Positions 34,603 to 44,620 are shown, numbered from the stretch's first letter. The stretch: 64,000 nt of DNA from Croceibacterium soli (GCF_009828065.1 NZ_WTYK01000004.1:186001-250000), one strand, 5' to 3'. Translations and numbers: made by a program. Notes: a model not told the origin generated them from the letters alone.

Positions 34603-35616
34603 ATGATCACTCCGCCCGCCGGCCCCACGCTCCTCGGCGTCGACGTCATCCTCGTCGGCTCGGTCCTGGCCGGGATCGCCGCCGCTGCCGTGCTTCTCGC
34701 GATCTATGCCGCGGTGACGGTGACGGATCCGATGGCCAAGCGCCTCAAGGCCCTGAATGCGCGCCGCGACGAGCTGAAGTCGGGCATCGTCACGGCCAAG
34801 GCGCGCAAGCGCCAGAGCCTGGTCCAGCGCACCGACACGACCGAGAAGATGAAGGACACGCTGCAGGGCATGAAGGTCCTGCAGGAAAGCCAGATCAAAA
34901 TCATCCAGCAGAAGCTGGCGCAGGCCGGTTACCGCAACAAGGAATACGCGGTGATCGTGATCTTCGCGCGGATGGTGCTTCCGGTGGTGCTGGGGTTCCT
35001 CGGCGTCATCGTGCTCTACTGGTCCGACACTTTCCCCGACTGGAGCAGCTTCAAGCGGTTCATGGCCTTCGCCGCGCTCGTGATCGGCGGCTACAAGGGC
35101 CCGGAGCTCTTCCTCAAGAACAAGACCACGAAGCGCACTGCAGAAATCCGCAAGGGCCTGCCCGATGCGCTCGACCTGCTGGTGATCTGCGCCGAAGCCG
35201 GCCTCACCGTAGACGCCGCGTTCAACCGCGTCGCCAAGGAGCTTGGCCGCGCCTACCCCGAACTGGGCGACGAGTTCGCGCTGACTGCGATCGAGCTCTC
35301 GTTCCTGACCGAACGCCGCCAGGCGTTCGAGAACTTCGCCTATCGCGTGGACCTGGACGCGGTGAAGGGCGTCGTCACCACGATGATCCAGACCGAGCGC
35401 TACGGCACGCCGCTCGCCTCGGCGCTGCGCGTGCTCTCGGCCGAATTCCGCAACGAGCGGATGATGCGGGCGGAGGAAAAGGCCGCGCGCCTGCCGGCGA
35501 TCATGACCGTGCCGCTGATCCTGTTCATCCTGCCGGTGCTGTTCATCGTCATCCTCGGCCCGGCCGCCTGCTCGATCAGCGACGCGTTCTCCGGCGGAGG
35601 CCCCGGCGCCAAGTAG
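34603..35616 (+). CDS. tadC: Tad inner-membrane platform protein TadC
   Basis: A 337-residue second F-domain platform protein paired with TadB. It has an N-terminal membrane helix (LVGSVLAGIAAAAVLLAIYA) and a coiled, basic segment. The core is GLPDALDLLVICAEAGLTVDAAF, followed by AFENFAYRVDLDAVKGVVTTMIQ. The last membrane helix is PLILFILPVLFIVILGPAAC. A GAGGAAAAGG site precedes the ATG. It is the last gene of the locus; tadD, tadE and tadG homologues are absent here. Confidence 0.92.
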   Translation: MITPPAGPTLLGVDVILVGSVLAGIAAAAVLLAIYAAVTVTDPMAKRLKALNARRDELKSGIVTAKARKRQSLVQRTDTTEKMKDTLQGMKVLQESQIKIIQQKLAQAGYRNKEYAVIVIFARMVLPVVLGFLGVIVLYWSDTFPDWSSFKRFMAFAALVIGGYKGPELFLKNKTTKRTAEIRKGLPDALDLLVICAEAGLTVDAAFNRVAKELGRAYPELGDEFALTAIELSFLTERRQAFENFAYRVDLDAVKGVVTTMIQTERYGTPLASALRVLSAEFRNERMMRAEEKAARLPAIMTVPLILFILPVLFIVILGPAACSISDAFSGGGPGAK

Positions 35617-35622
35617 GACGAC

Positions 35623-35645
35623 CCTCCGCTGTGAGGGGGAGGTTT
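35623..35645 (+). terminator. Weak hairpin after tadC
   Basis: CCTCC (35623-35627) pairs with GGAGG (35638-35642), followed by three T residues, 6 bp after the tadC stop. It also resembles a degenerate half of a family A repeat. Its terminator activity is uncertain. Confidence 0.35.
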
Positions 35646-35661
35646 GGGGTTGCCGGTCGGC

Positions 35662-36141
35662 TTACTCTACGCCGAAGTTACCGCTGTCGATGTCGTCGGC
35701 ATCGAGATCGTCGACCTCGTCGCGGACGCGCTTGAGCAGCGAACGGAAGGTGTCGACTTCCTCTTCCGTGAAGCTGGCGAACAGCCGCCGCTCCATCTCC
35801 AGCGCCAAAGGCATGATCTGCCCGTGCACCTCGCGGCCCGCCTCCGTCAGGTCGAGCAAGTGCGAACGGCCGTCGCTGGCGTTGGGCTGGCGCACGGCAA
35901 GGCCGCGTTCCTCCAGCACCTTGCAGGCGCGGTTGACCGCCACTTTGTCCATCACCGTGTGCTGCGTCAGCTCGCGCTGGGTCATGGGCCCGGCGTCGCC
36001 GAGCACGGCCATCACCCGCCATTCCGGCACGCTGAGGCCGAAGCGTGTGCGGTATTCCTGCGAAATCCGGCCGCTGACCGCGTTGGACGTGGTCGAGAGC
36101 CGATAAGGCAGGAAGTCGGCGAGGCGCATGGATTGTTTCAT
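35662..36141 (-). CDS. MarR-family transcriptional regulator
   Basis: A 159-residue winged-helix DNA-binding protein. The family fold is visible as LPYRLSTTSNAVSGRISQEY, then LSVPEWRVMAVL, the recognition-helix region TQHTVMDKVAVNRACKVLEERG and the wing with NASDGRSHLLDLTEAG. The C-terminal dimerisation helix is followed by an acidic tail. The ligand is unknown. It lies 113 bp after the SDR dehydrogenase on the same strand and may regulate that gene. Convergent with tadC. Confidence 0.9.
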   Translation of the reverse strand: MKQSMRLADFLPYRLSTTSNAVSGRISQEYRTRFGLSVPEWRVMAVLGDAGPMTQRELTQHTVMDKVAVNRACKVLEERGLAVRQPNASDGRSHLLDLTEAGREVHGQIMPLALEMERRLFASFTEEEVDTFRSLLKRVRDEVDDLDADDIDSGNFGVE

Positions 36142-36254
36142 GACTTACCAGTTGTGTTGCAGCGGGCGCGCGTTTGCAAGCCTCGCCTGAAGGGAGCGCC
36201 GCGACTGGCCCCGGAGTGCTTCCGCAACGGGTCGGCAGGGAGGTGACACGGGAT

Positions 36255-37037
36255 CTACTTGGGCGGCATGCGGATGGCGCCGTCGAGCCGCACCGTCTCG
36301 CCATTGAAGTAGCCAGTTTCCAGCATGGTCATGACCAGGCTGGCGTATTCCTCCGGGCGCCCGAGTCGCTTGGGGAACGGCACCGCCGCGGCGAGCGATT
36401 CCTGTGCCTTCTCCGGCAGTCCGGCGAGCAGCGGGGTGGCGAAGATGCCGGGCAGGATCGAATTGATGCGGATACCCTCGGACATGAAGTCGCGCGCGAT
36501 CGGCAGGGTCATCCCCGCCACCGCGGCCTTGGAGGCGGCATAAGCGACCTGGCCGATCTGCCCGTCCACCGCGGCGACGGAGGCGGTGCAGACCATGGCG
36601 CCGCGCTCGCCGTCCTCGAGCCCGTCCAGCGTCATCATTCCGGCAGCCGACTTGGCGACGCACTGGAACGTGCCGACGAGGTTGACCTTGATCGTCTTGA
36701 GGAACAGCTCGACCGGCAGGTGCGAGATCTCGCCGCTGTCCCGGTCGCGCCGGACGGTCTTGCCGATCGTGCCGATACCGGCGCAGCAGACCAGCACCCG
36801 CTCCTGCCCGTGCGCCTCTCGCGCCTTCGCGAAGCCGGCATCGACCGATGCTTCGTCGGACACGTCGACCTTGCACATGATCCCGCCGATCTCCTCGGCC
36901 ACGCGCTGCCCGCGCTCCTCGTTGAGATCGAACAGGGCCACCTTGGCGCCCTTCGCAGCCAGCGCCCGCGCGCTCGCTTCGCCGAGGCCGGATGCGCCGC
37001 CGGTGACCACTGCGGCGATGGAACTGTCGATCTTCAT
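36255..37037 (-). CDS. SDR-family 3-hydroxyacyl-CoA dehydrogenase type II-like
   Basis: A 260-residue short-chain dehydrogenase. The NAD motif is TGGASGLG (residues 12-19), and the catalytic set is Ser153, Tyr166 and Lys170 in YAASK. The insertion after the cofactor domain (VRRDRDSGEISHLPVELF) and the ending GYFNGETVRLDGAIRMPPK match the HSD17B10-like enzymes that oxidise short branched or straight 3-hydroxyacyl-CoA. An AGGAGA site precedes the ATG. A role in fatty or branched-chain acid breakdown is likely. Confidence 0.88.
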   Translation of the reverse strand: MKIDSSIAAVVTGGASGLGEASARALAAKGAKVALFDLNEERGQRVAEEIGGIMCKVDVSDEASVDAGFAKAREAHGQERVLVCCAGIGTIGKTVRRDRDSGEISHLPVELFLKTIKVNLVGTFQCVAKSAAGMMTLDGLEDGERGAMVCTASVAAVDGQIGQVAYAASKAAVAGMTLPIARDFMSEGIRINSILPGIFATPLLAGLPEKAQESLAAAVPFPKRLGRPEEYASLVMTMLETGYFNGETVRLDGAIRMPPK

Positions 37038-37103
37038 GGGCTGTCTCCTGTCTCTCGGCCCGCCGCTTAGCCGCTCCCGGCGCGGCGGACCAGAGGGACG
37101 AAA

Positions 37104-37836
37104 GCTGACGCGAGGAGGTGTGTCGCGCAGTTATCGTGAGGGCTCGTGAAACGAGGCATCTCTCAACATACCTCAATCCGTCATGCTGAACTCGTTTTAG
37201 CATCCATCCATCGGCAGGCACAGGTTGCTGGGAGGCTCACAAGCGGTTCCGTTTCGCCCGCAACCGGGCTCCGCCCCAGGCGGCCCGATGGGCCCTGAAA
37301 CAAGTTCAGGGTGACGGGAGGAGGTGTCGGGCGGTTGGTGTGAGGGCTCGTCAAACGAGGGATTTCTCAACGTCCCTCAATCCGTCACGCTGAACTGGTT
37401 TCAGCATCCATCTCTCGGCAGGCACAGGTTGCTGGGAGGCTCACAAGCGGCGCCGCTTCGCCCGCAACCGGGCTCCGACCCTGGCGGCCCAATGGGCCCT
37501 GAAACAAGTTCAGGGTGACGAGGGGGTGTGTCGGGCGGTCAGTGAGGGCTCGTCAAACGAGAAGTCTCGCACACCGCCCGCTCAAACCCGTCATGCTGAA
37601 CTCGTTTCAGCATCCATTTCTCGGCAGGCACGGGTTGCTGGGAGGCTCACAAGCGGAGCCGCTTCGCCCGCAACAGGGCTCCGCCCCTGGCGGCCCGATG
37701 GGCCCTGAAACAAGTTCAGGGTGACGGAAGGGGGGCATGGGCGGTCGTGAGAGCTCAGCAAACGAGGCGTCCCGCATCTCTCATTCGTCATGCTGAACTC
37801 AGCATCCATCTCGCCACCTGCACAGGTGGCCGGCGC
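37104..37836. repeat. Tandem array of about 205-bp units built on family B
   Basis: Family B elements start at 37179, 37383, 37589 and 37786, in the same orientation and about 200-206 bp apart. Each repeat unit also includes a conserved linker (GAGGGCTCGTCAAACGAG and flanks), so the whole unit was duplicated. Within each full copy one arm is TGCTGAACTCGTTTCAGCA-like and the other CCCTGAAACAAGTTCAGGG. The fourth copy is cut short, with part of its first hairpin deleted. The array fills most of the 816-bp gap between the SDR and histidine kinase genes. No gene is visible in it. Confidence 0.88.
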
Positions 37837-37853
37837 AGGTGCTCACGGCCCCT

Positions 37854-38834
37854 TTAGCCGATCCGCGCGAAGCGGAGTTCGGCGGTGAGCCCCTTCTCCT
37901 GCCAGTCGATCTCGAACTCGCCCTGGCGGGCGGCCAGGACGCGCCGCATGAGCTGCATGCCCTGGCCGTTCTCGCGGGAGATCGCCTGTACCGTTCGGTC
38001 GGACTGTTCGCTCCAGGTAATCCGCAGCACGGCGCCGTCGTGTTCGCCGCTGACGACGATCTCGCCATTGGCGCCGAGCGCGCCGTGCTTGGCGGAGTTT
38101 ACGCAGAGCTCGCCCAGCACCATGGCCAGCGCATCGACGGCCGCCTGCTCCAGCTCGATGTCGGGGATCGCGCCGAAGCGCAGCGTGCAGGTGGGAGTCG
38201 CATAAGGCGAGACGATGGCCTTCAGCAGCTCCGGCAAACGGGAGTGCGCGCCGCCGTTCTGTTGCAGCGTCTGCGCCGCCGCCAGGGAGCCCAGCCGCGT
38301 GCGCATCTCGCTCGTGAAGCGCTCCTTCTCCGGATCGCCCTTGGCGAAAGCCGACATCAATATTCCGGCCATGCTGTAGGCGTTGCGCAGGCGGTGGCTC
38401 ATCTCGGCCGCTACGGCGTCGGCCGCTTCCCGCGCCAGCATGAGTTCGGTGATGTCCCGCGAGATGGAGATGAAGCCGCCGAGTTCGCCGCCGGTGTCGA
38501 ACGAGCGGAGGGTCACGTCCCACCACTTGATCGTGCCTTTCGCCGTCGGACATGGCGCCTGGAAGCGGACCGTTGCACCGGACTTCGCGTCCGCCAGTCC
38601 GGACGTGATGAGGTGCCGGCTTTCCTCGGGCCAGAGGCGCGCCCACTCCTGCCCCAGGATCGCGCAGAAGTCGTCGATCTCCATGGCGCACTGGCCGTTG
38701 CGGTTCATGTAGGTCAGGCAGCCGTCGGCGCCGAGGATCTTGATGCAGTCGGGGCTCTGATCGAGGATCGCCAGGAGCATCTCGGAGGAGGCCGGGGCGA
38801 GGGCGGTCTCAGGCGATAAATCAAGAACTTGCAT
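37854..38834 (-). CDS. Soluble PAS-domain sensor histidine kinase (HWE/HisKA_2-like)
   Basis: A 326-residue kinase without membrane segments. A PAS domain spans about residues 18-130 (LLAILDQSPDCIKILGADG ... GGFISISRDITE). The phospho-acceptor is probably His147 in AAEMSHRLRNAYSMAG, typical of the HisKA_2/HWE group. The ATPase part has the N-box MVLGELCVNSAKHGAL and a late GQGMQLMRRVLAARQG. The PAS domain lacks the flavin cysteine motif of LOV sensors, so the signal is unknown. No response regulator is encoded next to it. It reads away from clpB's terminator region towards the array. Confidence 0.87.
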   Translation of the reverse strand: MQVLDLSPETALAPASSEMLLAILDQSPDCIKILGADGCLTYMNRNGQCAMEIDDFCAILGQEWARLWPEESRHLITSGLADAKSGATVRFQAPCPTAKGTIKWWDVTLRSFDTGGELGGFISISRDITELMLAREAADAVAAEMSHRLRNAYSMAGILMSAFAKGDPEKERFTSEMRTRLGSLAAAQTLQQNGGAHSRLPELLKAIVSPYATPTCTLRFGAIPDIELEQAAVDALAMVLGELCVNSAKHGALGANGEIVVSGEHDGAVLRITWSEQSDRTVQAISRENGQGMQLMRRVLAARQGEFEIDWQEKGLTAELRFARIG

Positions 38835-38953
38835 GGCGAGTAAGTGGTAACCGCGTCGGCCTTTTCAACGCGGCCCCGGTGGATTTGCGACAAGACGCAG
38901 CGGAGCGCCGTCCCCGGTCCTGCACCGGAGACGGCACTCCGCAGTTAGCGGCC

Positions 38954-41533
38954 TCAGGTCACGCGGATCTGCAGTTCCCCGTCGCCCTCGTCGACGTGCA
39001 CCGTGCTGCCGTCCGGGACTTCGCCGGCCAGCAGCTTTTCGGCCAGCGGGTCCTGCACGTAACGCTGCACCGCCCGCTTGAGCGGACGAGCGCCGTAGAC
39101 CGGGTCGTAGCCGACGCGGCCGAGCCAGCGGCGGGCGGCGTCGGTCAGGTCGAGCGCGATCTTGCGGTCCTCCAGGAGCTTCTGCACGCGGGCAACCTGG
39201 AGATCGACGATCGGCGCCATGTGCTCCTGGCTGAGGCGGTGGAACAGGATGATCTCGTCCAGCCGGTTGAGGAACTCCGGCCGGAAGTGCCCACGCACCA
39301 CGTCCATCACCTGCGGCTCTACATCGGCGACCGTTTGGTCGTCGGTGATGTTCGACAGGAACTGGCTGCCGAGGTTGCTGGTGAGGATGATCAGCGTGTT
39401 CGAGAAATCCACCTGGCGGCCCTGTCCATCGGTCAGGCGCCCGTCGTCGAGCACCTGGAGAAGGACATTGAACACGTCGGAATGGGCTTTCTCCACCTCG
39501 TCGAACAGTACGACCTGATAGGGCCGCCTGCGAACAGCTTCGGTCAGGACACCGCCCTCCTCATAGCCGACGTAGCCCGGGGGCGCGCCGATCAAGCGAG
39601 CGACGGCATGCTTTTCCATGAACTCGGACATGTCGATGCGGACCATCGCGTTGTCGTCGTCGAACAGGAAGCCGGCGAGCGCCTTGGTCAGCTCGGTCTT
39701 GCCGACGCCGGTCGGGCCGAGGAACAGGAAGCTGCCGAGCGGGCGGTTTGGATCCTGCAGGCCCGCGCGCGCGCGGCGCACGGCCTTGGAGACGGCGGTG
39801 ACCGCCTGGTCCTGGCCGATCACGCGCTTGCCGATCGCCGCTTCCATGTTGAGCAGCTTCTCGCGCTCGCCTTCGAGCATCTTCTCGATCGGGATGCCGG
39901 TCCAGCGGCTGACGATCGAAGCGATGTCGTCGTCGGTCACTTCCTCACGCAGGAGCGCGTTCTCGGCCTGGCCCTCGGCTTCGGCGAGCCGTTTCTCCAG
40001 CTCCGGGATGCGGCCGTAGGACAGCTCGCCGGCCTTGGCGAGATCGCCCGCGCGCTGCGCCTGCTCGAGCTCGATCCGCGCCTGGTCGAGCTCTTCCTTG
40101 ACCTTCGCCTCCGCATGGATCTTGTCGCGTTCGTTCTGCCAGCGGGTGGTCAGCTCGCTCGACTGCTGCTCCAGATTGCCGAGTTCCTCGCGGATCGCCG
40201 CGAGCCGGTCCTTGCTCGCCTGGTCGCTTTCCTTGACGAGAGCGGATTCCTCGATCTTGAGCTGGATGATGCGCCGGTCGAGCGCCTCGATCTCCTCGGG
40301 CTTGCTCTCCACTTCCATGCGGATGCGGCTGGCCGCCTCGTCCATCAGGTCGATGGCTTTGTCGGGCAGGAAGCGGTCGGCGATGTAGCGGTGCGAGAGC
40401 TGCGCGGCGGCGACGATCGCGCCGTCGGTGATGCGCACGCCGTGGTGCAGCTCGTACTTCTCCTTGAGGCCGCGGAGGATCGAGATGGTGTCCTCCACCG
40501 TCGGTTCGTTGACGAACACCGGCTGGAAGCGGCGCTGCAGAGCGGCGTCTTTCTCGACGTACTTCTGGTATTCGTCGAGCGTCGTCGCGCCGATGCAGTG
40601 GAGTTCGCCGCGCGCGAGCGCAGGCTTGAGCAGGTTGGAGGCGTCCATCGAGCCTTCCGAGGCGCCCGCGCCGATCAGCGTGTGCATCTCGTCCACGAAC
40701 AGGATGATCTCGCCTTCGGCGCCCTTGACCTCGTCGAGCACGGCCTTGAGCCGTTCCTCGAACTCGCCGCGGTACTTCGCGCCGGCGATCAGCGCGCCCA
40801 TGTCGAGGCCCATCAGGCGGCGGTCCTTGAGGCTGTCGGGCACGTCGCCGTTGGCGATGCGCAAGGCGAGGCCTTCAGCGATCGCGGTCTTGCCGGTGCC
40901 GGGCTCGCCGATCAGGACCGGGTTGTTCTTGGTCCGGCGGGCGAGGATCTGGATCGTGCGGCGGATCTCCTCGTCGCGGCCGATGACCGGATCGAGCTTG
41001 CCGTCGCGCGCCGCCTGCGTGAGATCGCGGGCGTATTTCTTCATCGCGTCGTAGGCGTTTTCCGCGCCGGCGGAATCCGCCGTGCGCCCGCCGCGAAGCG
41101 CGTTGATCGCCTCGTTAAGCGCCTCGGGCGTGACGTTCGCGGCTTTCAGCGCCTGCCCGGCGGCGGTCGTCTTCGCCAGTGCAAGGGCCAGCAGCAGCCG
41201 CTCGACGGTGACATAGCTGTCGCCGGCCTTCTCGGCGACCTGCTCGGCCTGGTCGAGCACCCGCACCGCATCGTTGTCGAGCCCCGGGGTCGCCTGCGCG
41301 CCCGAGCCGGAGACCGCGGGCACTTTCGCCAGCGCCTTGTCGATCTCCTCGACCGCCAGGCTGGCATTGCCGCCGGCGCGCTGGATCAGGCCGGCGGCCA
41401 TGCCCTCCTTGTCCTCGAGCAGCGCCTTCAGCAGGTGCTCGGGGCTGATGCGCTGATGGTTCATGCGAATGGCGACGGTCTGCGCCGATTGCAGGAAGCC
41501 CTTGGCCCGGTCGGTGAACTTTTCGAGATTCAT
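38954..41533 (-). CDS. clpB: ATP-dependent chaperone ClpB
   Basis: Hexameric AAA+ disaggregase that works with DnaK to rescue aggregated proteins. The 859-residue protein has the N-terminal Clp repeat domain ([20 protein letters not shown]). NBD1 has Walker A GEPGTGKT at residues 209-216. A coiled-coil M domain of about 100 residues follows ([20 protein letters not shown]...). NBD2 has [15 protein letters not shown] and the pore loop GYVGYEEGG. The ATG at 41533 gives the usual [15 protein letters not shown] start. A possible heat-shock promoter lies upstream. Confidence 0.97.
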   Translation of the reverse strand: MNLEKFTDRAKGFLQSAQTVAIRMNHQRISPEHLLKALLEDKEGMAAGLIQRAGGNASLAVEEIDKALAKVPAVSGSGAQATPGLDNDAVRVLDQAEQVAEKAGDSYVTVERLLLALALAKTTAAGQALKAANVTPEALNEAINALRGGRTADSAGAENAYDAMKKYARDLTQAARDGKLDPVIGRDEEIRRTIQILARRTKNNPVLIGEPGTGKTAIAEGLALRIANGDVPDSLKDRRLMGLDMGALIAGAKYRGEFEERLKAVLDEVKGAEGEIILFVDEMHTLIGAGASEGSMDASNLLKPALARGELHCIGATTLDEYQKYVEKDAALQRRFQPVFVNEPTVEDTISILRGLKEKYELHHGVRITDGAIVAAAQLSHRYIADRFLPDKAIDLMDEAASRIRMEVESKPEEIEALDRRIIQLKIEESALVKESDQASKDRLAAIREELGNLEQQSSELTTRWQNERDKIHAEAKVKEELDQARIELEQAQRAGDLAKAGELSYGRIPELEKRLAEAEGQAENALLREEVTDDDIASIVSRWTGIPIEKMLEGEREKLLNMEAAIGKRVIGQDQAVTAVSKAVRRARAGLQDPNRPLGSFLFLGPTGVGKTELTKALAGFLFDDDNAMVRIDMSEFMEKHAVARLIGAPPGYVGYEEGGVLTEAVRRRPYQVVLFDEVEKAHSDVFNVLLQVLDDGRLTDGQGRQVDFSNTLIILTSNLGSQFLSNITDDQTVADVEPQVMDVVRGHFRPEFLNRLDEIILFHRLSQEHMAPIVDLQVARVQKLLEDRKIALDLTDAARRWLGRVGYDPVYGARPLKRAVQRYVQDPLAEKLLAGEVPDGSTVHVDEGDGELQIRVT

Positions 41534-41564
41534 TCCAAATGCCCCTGAATTCGTCAGTCGCCGA

Positions 41565-41594
41565 CTAGATGGTGTGACACTTCCGCAACACAAG
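41565..41594 (-). promoter_or_regulatory. Candidate sigma-32 promoter of clpB
   Basis: Read on the minus strand, CTTG (41591-41594) is followed after 18 bases by CCATCTAG (41565-41572), resembling the heat-shock pattern CTTG-spacer-CCCCAT. It lies about 30 bases before the clpB start. The match is partial. Confidence 0.4.
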
Positions 41595-41739
41595 AGACCC
41601 GGTTCGCCGCACCGCGCTTGATTGCCCACGCCGGGGGGACGCTCGTCAAGGCCAATGCGCCGTTGGTCGAAAGTGTCCCCGAGCGCGAACGGCCGTGCTA
41701 GGTGGTTTCACACGAATCCAGATTGCTGACGGGACATCC

Positions 41740-44586
41740 ATGCGCCGCTTCTTCACCGCCGCCGCCCTGCCCTTGGCCCTGCTTGCTTCCTCCGTCACGG
41801 CGCAGGACACGCCGCGTCCGGCCGCCGAGGCCGCGCCTCTTGCGGAGCTGGTGCAGGAAGTCGAGATCCCGTTCGAGACCTTCACGCTTCCCAATGGCCT
41901 CACCACGATCGTCCACACCGACCGCAAGGCGCCGCTCGTGGGGGTGACGATCTACTACCGCGTCGGATCGAAGCACGAGCCGCGCGGCCGCACCGGGTTC
42001 GCCCATTTGTTCGAGCACCTGATGTTCGGCGGCAGCGAGAATGTCGAAAACTTCGACATACCACTGGAGGCGGCAGGGTCGACCAGCACCAACGGTTCGA
42101 CCTGGTACGACCGCACCAACTATGTCGAGACAGTGCCGACAGGCGCGCTCGACCTGGCGCTGTTCATGGAAAGCGATCGGATGGGCTACCTGCTCGGCGC
42201 GGTGACGCAGGACAAGCTCGATAAGCAGCGCAGCGTCGTGCAGAACGAGAAGCGCCAGGGCGACAACCAGCCTTACGGCCTCGTCGAGTACAAGCTGTCC
42301 GACGGGCTGCTGCCGGTCGGCCATCCCTATCGCCACTCCACGATCGGCTCGATGGCGGACCTTGAAGCGGCCAGCTTGGCCGACGTGCGCCAGTGGTTCA
42401 CCGACAACTATGCCCCGAACAACGTCGTCCTGGCGCTCGCGGGCGATATCGACGCGGCCACGGCGCGGCCGATCGTCCAGCACTGGTTCGGCGAGATCCC
42501 GGCCGGGCCGGAAGTGCGCAAAGTCGCTGCCGAGCCCGTCACCCTGGCCGCCCCGGTGCGTGAAGAGATGACCGACCAGGTGCCGGTGACGCGGGTGATC
42601 CGCGCCTGGACCGGGCCGGAGCTGACTTCGCCGGATGCGGTTCCGCTGGCGGTTGGCCTGCATGTGCTCGGCGGCCTCGCCAGCTCGCGGCTCGACAACG
42701 TGCTGGTGCGCGGAGAGCAGCTCGCCGTCTCCGTCACCGCCGGCGCGCAGCAGCACGAGCAGATCAACTTCCTGCAGGCGCAGATGGACGTGAAGCCCGG
42801 CGTCGACCGGGCAGTGGCCGAGAAGCGCTTCGACGAAGTGATCGCCGAGCTGGTGGCTGAGGGTCCGACTGAGGACGAGGTTACCCGCGCGGCCACGCAG
42901 TTCGTCTCCTCCCAAATCGGCGCGCTGGAGGAAGTCGGCGGCTTCTCCGGCAAAGGCGCGACACTGGCCGAAGGGCTGCTCTATGCCGGCAATCCGGCGC
43001 ACTACAAGGCGGAGCTGGAGCGGCTCGCCGCTCTCACCCCGGCGCAAGTGCGCGAGGCGCTGCAGCGCTGGCTGGGCCGCCCGTCCTACACCCTTGCGGT
43101 CATCCCCGGCGAGCGGACCGAGGACGGCGCCCTGATGGGCGGCTGGGGCGACGAAGGCACCGTGCCTCCGCCCGAACCCGACCCCAAGATCCCGGTCGAG
43201 GTCACCCGCACGGCCTCGCCGCGGCAGGCGCCGCCGGTCGCGCCGGTGGCGGAGCTGACCTTCCCGGCGGTCGAGCACGCAAGGCTCTCCAACGGCATCG
43301 AAGTGGCGCTGGCGCGGCGCACGGCCGTTCCCAAGGTCAGCCTCGCCCTGACATTCGACGCCGGCACGGCAGCCGACGGGGCTGCGCGAGCGGGCACGCA
43401 GTCGCTGATGATGGAGCTGCTCAAGGAAGGCACTACCAGCCGCAGCGCGCTTGAGATCGCGGTGGAGGAGGAACGGCTCGGCGCCTCGATCGGCACCGGA
43501 ACCACGACGGATTCGAGCACCGTCACGATGACCGCGCTAGCCGCCAATCTCGTGCCCTCGCTGGAACTGATGGCCGATATCGCGCGCAACCCGGCGTTCG
43601 ATCCGGCCGAAGTGGCGCGGGTCAAGGACCAGCGGCTCGCCGCGATCGCGCAGGAGCAGGCCGACCCTCGGGGCCTGGCGAGCCGCGCCGTCGGGCCGCT
43701 GGTCTATGGCGAGGCCCATCCTTACGGCTCGGTCGGCGCAAGCGGGAAGCCGGCGGTGATCCAGGCGCTCACGCCCGAGAGGCTGGCGGGCGAGCACCGC
43801 AAGTGGCTGCGGCCGGACACTGCGCGCTTCACCGTCGTCGGCGACGTGACTATGGCCGAGCTGCTGCCAGCGCTGGAGCGGACGTTCGCCGATTGGACCC
43901 CGCCGGCCGAGCCGAAGCCGGTCAAGAACCTGACCGTGCCGACGCCGCAGCCTGCGCGCAAGCTGGTGGTGATCGACCGCCCGAACTCGCCGCAAAGCGT
44001 GCTGCTGCTCGCCCGCGTCCTGCCGCTGACCGGCACGCAGCAGGGGCGGGAAGCGCTCGATCTCGCCAACGAGGTCATCGGCTCCGGTTTCCTCTCGCGG
44101 CTCAACATGCAGCTGCGCGAGGAGAAGGGCTGGACTTACGGCATCAGCAGCTCGCTCTCCGGCGTCGTCGGCCCGCGCCGGCTGAGCGTGTTCACCCCGG
44201 TGCAGAGCGACCGCACGGCGGACTCCATCCGCCTGATCCTGGAGCAGATGGAGGCCTTCGCCGCGGGCGGGCAACGTGTGAACGAGACCGAGCTGCAGCG
44301 CGTCACCGACGGCAACATCCGCGCCTTGCCCAACAGCTTCCAGACCAACGGCCAGGTGCTCGGCGCCCTGATGACGAACCAGCTCCTCGGCCGGCCGGAC
44401 GACTACCAGTCGCGCCTGCCGGAGATCTACCGCGCGATCGACGCGCAGGCGATCGACAGTGCGGCAGGGCAGTATCTCTCGCCCGAGAACCTGGCGATCA
44501 TCGTCGTCGGCGACCGCAAGCAGATCGACGAGCAGCTCGAGACGCTCGATATGCCGATCGAATACCTGAGCGCCGAGGAGCTGTAA
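41740..44586 (+). CDS. Periplasmic M16 zinc peptidase, two-lobed
   Basis: A 948-residue exported pitrilysin-family protease. The signal peptide is MRRFFTAAALPLALLASSVTA. The first M16 domain has the inverted zinc motif HLFEH (His89, Glu92, His93) and the distal Glu170 in VVQNEKRQ, so the N-terminal half should be catalytic. The second half repeats the fold (LSNGIEVALARRTAVPKVSL ...) without a zinc motif, and QLREEKGWTYGISSSLSG is the conserved substrate-binding region. It probably degrades peptides in the periplasm. It diverges from clpB. Confidence 0.93.
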   Translation: MRRFFTAAALPLALLASSVTAQDTPRPAAEAAPLAELVQEVEIPFETFTLPNGLTTIVHTDRKAPLVGVTIYYRVGSKHEPRGRTGFAHLFEHLMFGGSENVENFDIPLEAAGSTSTNGSTWYDRTNYVETVPTGALDLALFMESDRMGYLLGAVTQDKLDKQRSVVQNEKRQGDNQPYGLVEYKLSDGLLPVGHPYRHSTIGSMADLEAASLADVRQWFTDNYAPNNVVLALAGDIDAATARPIVQHWFGEIPAGPEVRKVAAEPVTLAAPVREEMTDQVPVTRVIRAWTGPELTSPDAVPLAVGLHVLGGLASSRLDNVLVRGEQLAVSVTAGAQQHEQINFLQAQMDVKPGVDRAVAEKRFDEVIAELVAEGPTEDEVTRAATQFVSSQIGALEEVGGFSGKGATLAEGLLYAGNPAHYKAELERLAALTPAQVREALQRWLGRPSYTLAVIPGERTEDGALMGGWGDEGTVPPPEPDPKIPVEVTRTASPRQAPPVAPVAELTFPAVEHARLSNGIEVALARRTAVPKVSLALTFDAGTAADGAARAGTQSLMMELLKEGTTSRSALEIAVEEERLGASIGTGTTTDSSTVTMTALAANLVPSLELMADIARNPAFDPAEVARVKDQRLAAIAQEQADPRGLASRAVGPLVYGEAHPYGSVGASGKPAVIQALTPERLAGEHRKWLRPDTARFTVVGDVTMAELLPALERTFADWTPPAEPKPVKNLTVPTPQPARKLVVIDRPNSPQSVLLLARVLPLTGTQQGREALDLANEVIGSGFLSRLNMQLREEKGWTYGISSSLSGVVGPRRLSVFTPVQSDRTADSIRLILEQMEAFAAGGQRVNETELQRVTDGNIRALPNSFQTNGQVLGALMTNQLLGRPDDYQSRLPEIYRAIDAQAIDSAAGQYLSPENLAIIVVGDRKQIDEQLETLDMPIEYLSAEEL

Positions 44587-44620
44587 GGGAGCCGCAGTGC
44601 CGCTCGGGCGTTGACCCGCC

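Noticed and set aside
37324-37724. Short open frames inside the repeat array with similar translations
   Set aside because: They arise because the 205-bp unit is repeated; they lack ribosome-binding sites and resemble no protein.
37104-37836. CRISPR array
   Set aside because: The units are about 205 bp, the linkers are themselves repeated rather than unique, and no cas gene is nearby. It is a tandem duplication of palindromic elements.
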